DNA from: Aquisalimonas sp.
Lineage (GTDB): Bacteria; Pseudomonadota; Gammaproteobacteria; Nitrococcales; Aquisalimonadaceae
Assembly: GCA_007127625.1 (NCBI GenBank)
Contig: SKYZ01000358.1
Span: 1 to 10,164 of the forward strand
Length of the DNA stretch: 10,164 nt
Reading direction: 5' to 3'
Shown here: positions 7,532-10,164 of the stretch, piece by piece
Numbering within the stretch: the first letter of the stretch is position 1
Layout: the number at the start of each line of letters is the position of its first letter
The notes under the pieces: model-generated
Database searches by the model: none
What the model saw: the letters and a program-made list of their open reading frames with translations, nothing else
Told to the model about the DNA's origin: nothing
Program-made: the position numbers and the translations under genes

Positions 7532-8326
7532 ATGCGGACATGGGCGATATCCAACCAGAAGGGCGGGGTCGGCAAGACCACCACCGCCGTCAGTCTCGCC
7601 GGGTTGCTGAGCAACCGTGGCGAGTCGGTGCTGCTGGTGGATCTGGATCCCCACGGTTCCATGACGGCCCATTTCGGCTACGACCCGGATGACATTTCAC
7701 CCAGCGTCTACGATCTCTTTCACGATTCCATGGATTCCGGGGACATCCCCATGCTCCTGCGGGAGACCGGGGTGAAGAACATCAGCCTGCTGCCGGCGAG
7801 CACGGCGTTGGCGACACTGGATCGCCAGTTGGGCTCGCGCCACGGCAAGGGGCTGGTGGTGCGTAACGCCACCCGGGCTCTGAGCAGCCGGTTCGATACC
7901 GTGTGCATCGACTGTCCGCCCATGCTCGGCGTGCTGATGGTCAACGCCCTGGCGGCCTGCGATGAGCTGCTGGTACCGGTGCAGACGGAGTTCCTTGCCA
8001 TCAAGGGCCTGGAGCGGATGCTGCATACCCTGGAGATGATCCAGCGCTCGCGGCGGGCAATCCTGCCGTATCGGGTGGTGCCGACCATGTTCGACCGGCG
8101 GACCCGGGAGTCCGTGGAGGCGCTGCGGGAGCTGCGGGAGCGCTACGGAGACGCCGTCTGGGATGGCGCCATCCCGGTGGATACCCGCTTCCGCGACGCC
8201 AGTCGCCAGGGCGTGCCCCTGACGGTGTCGTATCCCTGGTCCCGCGGTAGCCAGGCCTACCGCAAGCTGCTGGAGTCACTGCTGGAGGGCGAGGCCACCG
8301 CGGCGGAGGCAGTGGGCCATGACTGA
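7532..8326 (+). CDS. parC: ParA-like ATPase ParC, polar placement of chemosensory arrays
   Basis: This is a ParA/MinD-family ATPase. In Vibrio and Pseudomonas its counterpart in the che cluster (ParC) places chemosensory arrays at the pole and helps both daughters inherit them. The protein has 264 residues. The deviant Walker A box is QKGGVGKTTT, with signature lysine K10 and K15; the A' box is VDLDPHGS; Walker B is CIDCPPMLG. The A' box reads DPHGS where chromosomal and plasmid ParA proteins usually have DPQGN. No N-terminal DNA-binding domain is present, which fits a ParC rather than a plasmid ParA. ATG 7532 is chosen because GAGGGTG (7516-7522) precedes it and the protein then begins just before the P-loop. 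It overlaps the next gene by eight bases, arguing for coupled translation with its partner ParP. Confidence 0.9.
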   Translation: MRTWAISNQKGGVGKTTTAVSLAGLLSNRGESVLLVDLDPHGSMTAHFGYDPDDISPSVYDLFHDSMDSGDIPMLLRETGVKNISLLPASTALATLDRQLGSRHGKGLVVRNATRALSSRFDTVCIDCPPMLGVLMVNALAACDELLVPVQTEFLAIKGLERMLHTLEMIQRSRRAILPYRVVPTMFDRRTRESVEALRELRERYGDAVWDGAIPVDTRFRDASRQGVPLTVSYPWSRGSQAYRKLLESLLEGEATAAEAVGHD

Positions 8327-9077
8327 TCGGCGCAACCGGCCAGGGGAAGCACTGGTGGACCAGCAGGAAGCCATCCGGGACTACCTGGATGCGCTGCTGC
8401 AGGATATTCCGGATTTCGACGATGAGCCTGCGCAGCAGCCGCAGGCGCAGCCCGTGGAGACGGCATCGCAGCCGGTGCGCGAGGAACCCGCGACAGCCAC
8501 CGTGACGGTGGCTCCCGAGCCGATTGCAGAGGCGCGTGAGGAGCCCGTCCGCCCGTCAACCGTGGCGCCGGAGCCCGCCCCGCCACAGTCGCAGGCTGCG
8601 GGCACCGAGCCCGACGAAGAGGACGTGGAGCGCGGTGCGCTGCAGGCGCTTTTCTTCGACGTGGGTGGCCTCAAGCTCGCCGTGCCGCTGACGGAACTGC
8701 ACAGCGTCGTGCCCTGGGGGGACGTGGATGTCACGCCCATGCCGCGCCAGCCGGATTGGCAGCTCGGGCTGATGCGCTACCGCGAGCGCAACGTCCGGGT
8801 GGTGGATACGGTGACCATGGTGCTACCGCCGGACAAGCGACAGAAGCCGGAGGCACAGGCCGAACCGCAGCACATTCTGGTGGTGGGCGACGGCAGCTGG
8901 GGCATTACCTGCCATGGCATCGGCGATGTGACCCGCCTGGGGCCGGATGAAGTGAAGTGGCGGCGACGGGGCAGCGCCCGGCCCTGGCTGGCGGGGACGG
9001 TCATCGGCCACCTCAGCGCCGTCATCGATACCGGTGCCTTCGCGCGTATGCTGCAGCAGGGAATGGGACACGAGTAG
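8319..9077 (+). CDS. parP: ParP-like CheW-domain protein, array localization partner of ParC
   Basis: The protein has 252 residues in three parts. There is a short N-terminal helix (about 11-30, with EAIRDYLDALLQDIPDF), a long Pro/Ala/Glu-rich and probably disordered linker (about 36-104), and a CheW-like domain (about 108-250). In Vibrio, ParP has a C-terminal CheW-like domain that joins it to CheA and the arrays and also contacts ParC. The gene order (directly after parC, before cheW) and the linker-plus-CheW layout support ParP. It is not the main CheW, since the typical NLRG motif region is changed to LMRYRERNVRVVD. The start overlaps the end of parC. The weak point is that the ParP call rests on layout and context more than on diagnostic residues. 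Confidence 0.85.
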   Translation: MTDRRNRPGEALVDQQEAIRDYLDALLQDIPDFDDEPAQQPQAQPVETASQPVREEPATATVTVAPEPIAEAREEPVRPSTVAPEPAPPQSQAAGTEPDEEDVERGALQALFFDVGGLKLAVPLTELHSVVPWGDVDVTPMPRQPDWQLGLMRYRERNVRVVDTVTMVLPPDKRQKPEAQAEPQHILVVGDGSWGITCHGIGDVTRLGPDEVKWRRRGSARPWLAGTVIGHLSAVIDTGAFARMLQQGMGHE

Positions 9078-9078
9078 C

Positions 9079-9105
9079 TCATGTGACGGCGCGCGCCGCC
9101 GATAA
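9079..9105 (+). promoter_or_regulatory. Candidate sigma-28 (FliA) promoter for cheW
   Basis: The -10 box GCCGATAA (9098-9105) is identical to the E. coli FliA consensus. A -35 candidate, TCATG (9079-9083), lies at the expected 14-base gap and differs from the TCAAG-type -35 by one base and from TAAAG by two. It lies in the non-coding gap after parP, about 40 bases before the cheW ATG, so transcription would start before the gene's ribosome site. The spacer contains a perfect 12-base palindrome (9087-9098). Confidence 0.55.
9087..9098 (+). repeat. Perfect 12-base palindrome between parP and cheW
   Basis: CGGCGCGCGCCG reads the same on both strands. It lies just after parP, within the spacer of the candidate sigma-28 promoter. 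With no loop it would not make a good RNA hairpin, so a protein-binding site or chance in GC-rich sequence are the options. Confidence 0.4.
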
Positions 9106-9145
9106 CGAAAGAAACGAGACGGGATAACGCAAGTGGAGGCCAGCA

Positions 9146-9640
9146 ATGGCGCAGCAGCAGGCTGACAAGGAGCAACGGCAGGAGCACCAGGGCGCGGTGA
9201 CGCAGTGGGTGACTTTCTCCCTGGAGAAGGAAACCTATGGGATCGACGTGATGCGGGTTCAGGAAGTCCTGCCCATGAGCGAGATCGCTCCGGTGCCGGG
9301 GGCGCCACCCTACGTGCTGGGCATCATCAACCTGCGCGGCAACGTGGTCACGGTCATCGACACGCGCATGCGGTTCGGTCTGCCGTCCCGGGAGTCGGAC
9401 AGCGCCAGCCGTATCGTGGTCATCGAGACCGGGGATCAGGTGGCCGGCATCCTGGTGGACAGCGTTGCCGAGGTGATCAACGTTCGCGAGGACGAGGTGG
9501 ACACCGCGCCCAATGTGGGCAACGAGGAGTCGTCCAAGTATATTTACGGCGTTGTGAGCCGTGGCGAGGAGCTCCTCATCCTGGTGGATGTGAACAAGCT
9601 CCTGAGCCGTGAAGAATGGGAGGAGGTGTCATCCCTCTGA
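9146..9640 (+). CDS. cheW: Chemotaxis coupling protein CheW
   Basis: CheW links chemoreceptors to CheA in the array. The protein has 164 residues, close to the family norm. After a polar Gln/Glu-rich tail (1-18), the CheW domain runs from about 19 to 158. It has WVTFSLEKETYGIDVMRVQEVL, then VLGIINLRGNVVTVIDTRMRFGLP (about 58-80) with the typical NLRG turn, and VAGILVDSVAEVINV and LLILVDVNKLL in the second half. A good ribosome site, GGAGG (9135-9139), lies six bases before ATG 9146. It sits downstream of a candidate sigma-28 promoter, so it may be transcribed apart from the upstream genes as well as with them. Confidence 0.96.
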   Translation: MAQQQADKEQRQEHQGAVTQWVTFSLEKETYGIDVMRVQEVLPMSEIAPVPGAPPYVLGIINLRGNVVTVIDTRMRFGLPSRESDSASRIVVIETGDQVAGILVDSVAEVINVREDEVDTAPNVGNEESSKYIYGVVSRGEELLILVDVNKLLSREEWEEVSSL

Positions 9641-9659
9641 CCCGGGACAGGACAACGGC

Positions 9660-10046
9660 ATGACGCTGAGCCTGATTGTTGCAGTGGCTGCGCTGGCAGT
9701 GGCCGTGGCCGCGGCGGTCATGGCCCTGTACCAGGTCCGTCGCGCGGAGGCCCGGGTGGCGGGATTGCGCGAGGAGCGCCGCCGCCTGCTGGAGACCGTC
9801 GAAGGTCTGTCCTCCGGCGCTGTGGCCCAGGGCGAGCGTATTGCCCGGGTGGAGCAGGAACTCCAGCGCCTCAAGGAGCGCCTCAGCATGCTTGGCTCCC
9901 GGGACAGCGGCAACGCCGCCTTCGATCAGGCCATCCGCATGGCGCGCAAGGGGCAGCCCGCCGAAGACATCGCCGAGGCCTGCGGCCTGAGCAAGGTGGA
10001 GGCCGATCTGGTGGTGCTCATTCATCATGAGGGTGACGGGCGCTGA
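9660..10046 (+). CDS. DUF2802 membrane-anchored coiled-coil protein, end of che cluster
   Basis: The function is unknown. The protein has 128 residues. An N-terminal hydrophobic helix (about 2-25, mostly Ala/Val/Leu) should anchor it in the inner membrane. A charged heptad-like region (about 27-79) looks like a coiled coil. The C-terminal part (about 87-122, AFDQAIRMARKGQPAEDIAEACGLSKVEADLVVLIH) has a helix-turn-helix-like shape and matches the DUF2802 pattern, as does the gene after cheW in Pseudomonas (family recognition from memory). ATG 9660 is chosen because GGACAGGA precedes it and the hydrophobic helix starts at once; an upstream GTG at 9609 in the same frame would overlap cheW and add an unlikely polar tail. 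It starts 19 bases after cheW stops and closes the operon. Confidence 0.85.
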   Translation: MTLSLIVAVAALAVAVAAAVMALYQVRRAEARVAGLREERRRLLETVEGLSSGAVAQGERIARVEQELQRLKERLSMLGSRDSGNAAFDQAIRMARKGQPAEDIAEACGLSKVEADLVVLIHHEGDGR

Positions 10047-10049
10047 GCC

Positions 10050-10091
10050 GGTTTCTCGCACACGGGCGACGCGGCGCCGCGAGCCGAAACC
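10050..10091 (+). repeat. Imperfect inverted repeat after the last gene
   Basis: GGTTTC-TCGC (10050-10059) can pair with GCGA-gcc-GAAACC (10079-10091), leaving a three-base bulge; the loop contains the palindrome GCGGCGCCGC (10071-10080). It lies four bases after the stop. It may stabilise or end the transcript, but no T-run follows, so it is not a standard Rho-independent terminator. Confidence 0.45.
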
Positions 10092-10101
10092 AACGGTCAA
10101 T

Positions 10102-10121
10102 CGGTGCATCTTGATGCACCG
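10102..10121 (+). terminator. Possible terminator-like hairpin downstream of the operon
   Basis: CGGTGCATC (10102-10110) and GATGCACCG (10113-10121) are perfect nine-base complements. As RNA this would fold to a seven-base stem with a TCTTGA loop. It is the best hairpin in the tail. The following bases are gccatccaaca, with no T-run, so it could equally be an operator for the next gene or a processing or stability hairpin. Confidence 0.4.
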
Positions 10122-10146
10122 GCCATCCAACAAGATCCGAGGATCC

Positions 10147-10164
10147 GTAGGGTGGACCTTCAGG
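10147..10164 (+). repeat. Left half of a possible GTAGGGTGGA-type intergenic palindrome
   Basis: The window ends in GTAGGGTGGACCTTCAGG. Many gammaproteobacterial genomes carry scattered intergenic palindromes that begin GTAGGGTGGA and end TCCACCCTAC; this looks like the first arm with the turn (CCT TC AGG). The second arm would lie beyond the window, so this rests on family memory and is not shown. Confidence 0.35.

Noticed and set aside
1..10164. tRNA, rRNA, CRISPR array, insertion sequence or prophage genes
   Set aside because: None seen: no regular spaced repeats, no transposase or integrase motifs, and the window is almost filled by the flagellar and che genes.

Overview
The window is GC-rich, with dense plus-strand genes, and holds a flagellar and chemotaxis operon of the polar-flagellate gammaproteobacterial type. 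The gene order is flhF (5' end cut off) - flhG/fleN - fliA - cheY - cheZ - cheA - cheB - parC - parP - cheW - DUF2802 gene. This matches the Pseudomonas/Vibrio-style che cluster except that no motC/motD pair lies between cheB and parC. FlhF and FlhG, which control the number and place of polar flagella, point to a polar flagellum. CheZ and the CheY sequence point to Gammaproteobacteria. A halophilic or purple-sulfur relative (Ectothiorhodospiraceae-like) is a guess from GC content and layout only.

Region 1 (1-2831) holds biogenesis and regulation genes: FlhF (SRP-type GTPase), FlhG (MinD-type ATPase) and FliA (sigma-28). flhG and fliA overlap by 4 bases. A gap of about 170 bases follows. Region 2 (3002-7518) holds the phosphorelay: CheY, CheZ, CheA and CheB. 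CheA has a long acidic and Gly-rich linker with three copies of a short motif in place of an obvious P2 domain. Region 3 (7532-9077) holds ParC and ParP, overlapping by 8 bases, which place chemosensory arrays at the pole and pass them to daughter cells. Region 4 (9146-10046) holds CheW and a membrane-anchored DUF2802 protein. The gap before cheW carries an exact sigma-28 -10 sequence with a plausible, correctly spaced -35. The last 118 bases have no gene and carry inverted repeats, ending in what looks like the left half of an intergenic palindrome.

Together the genes place and count the polar flagellum (FlhF/FlhG), switch on late flagellar genes (FliA), transmit receptor signals to the motor (CheA/W/Y/Z), adapt receptors (CheB; no cheR is present here) and keep arrays at the pole (ParC/ParP). 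The genes themselves are a known system. The least explained parts are the CheA linker repeats, the possible internal sigma-28 promoters, the DUF2802 protein and the terminal palindromes.
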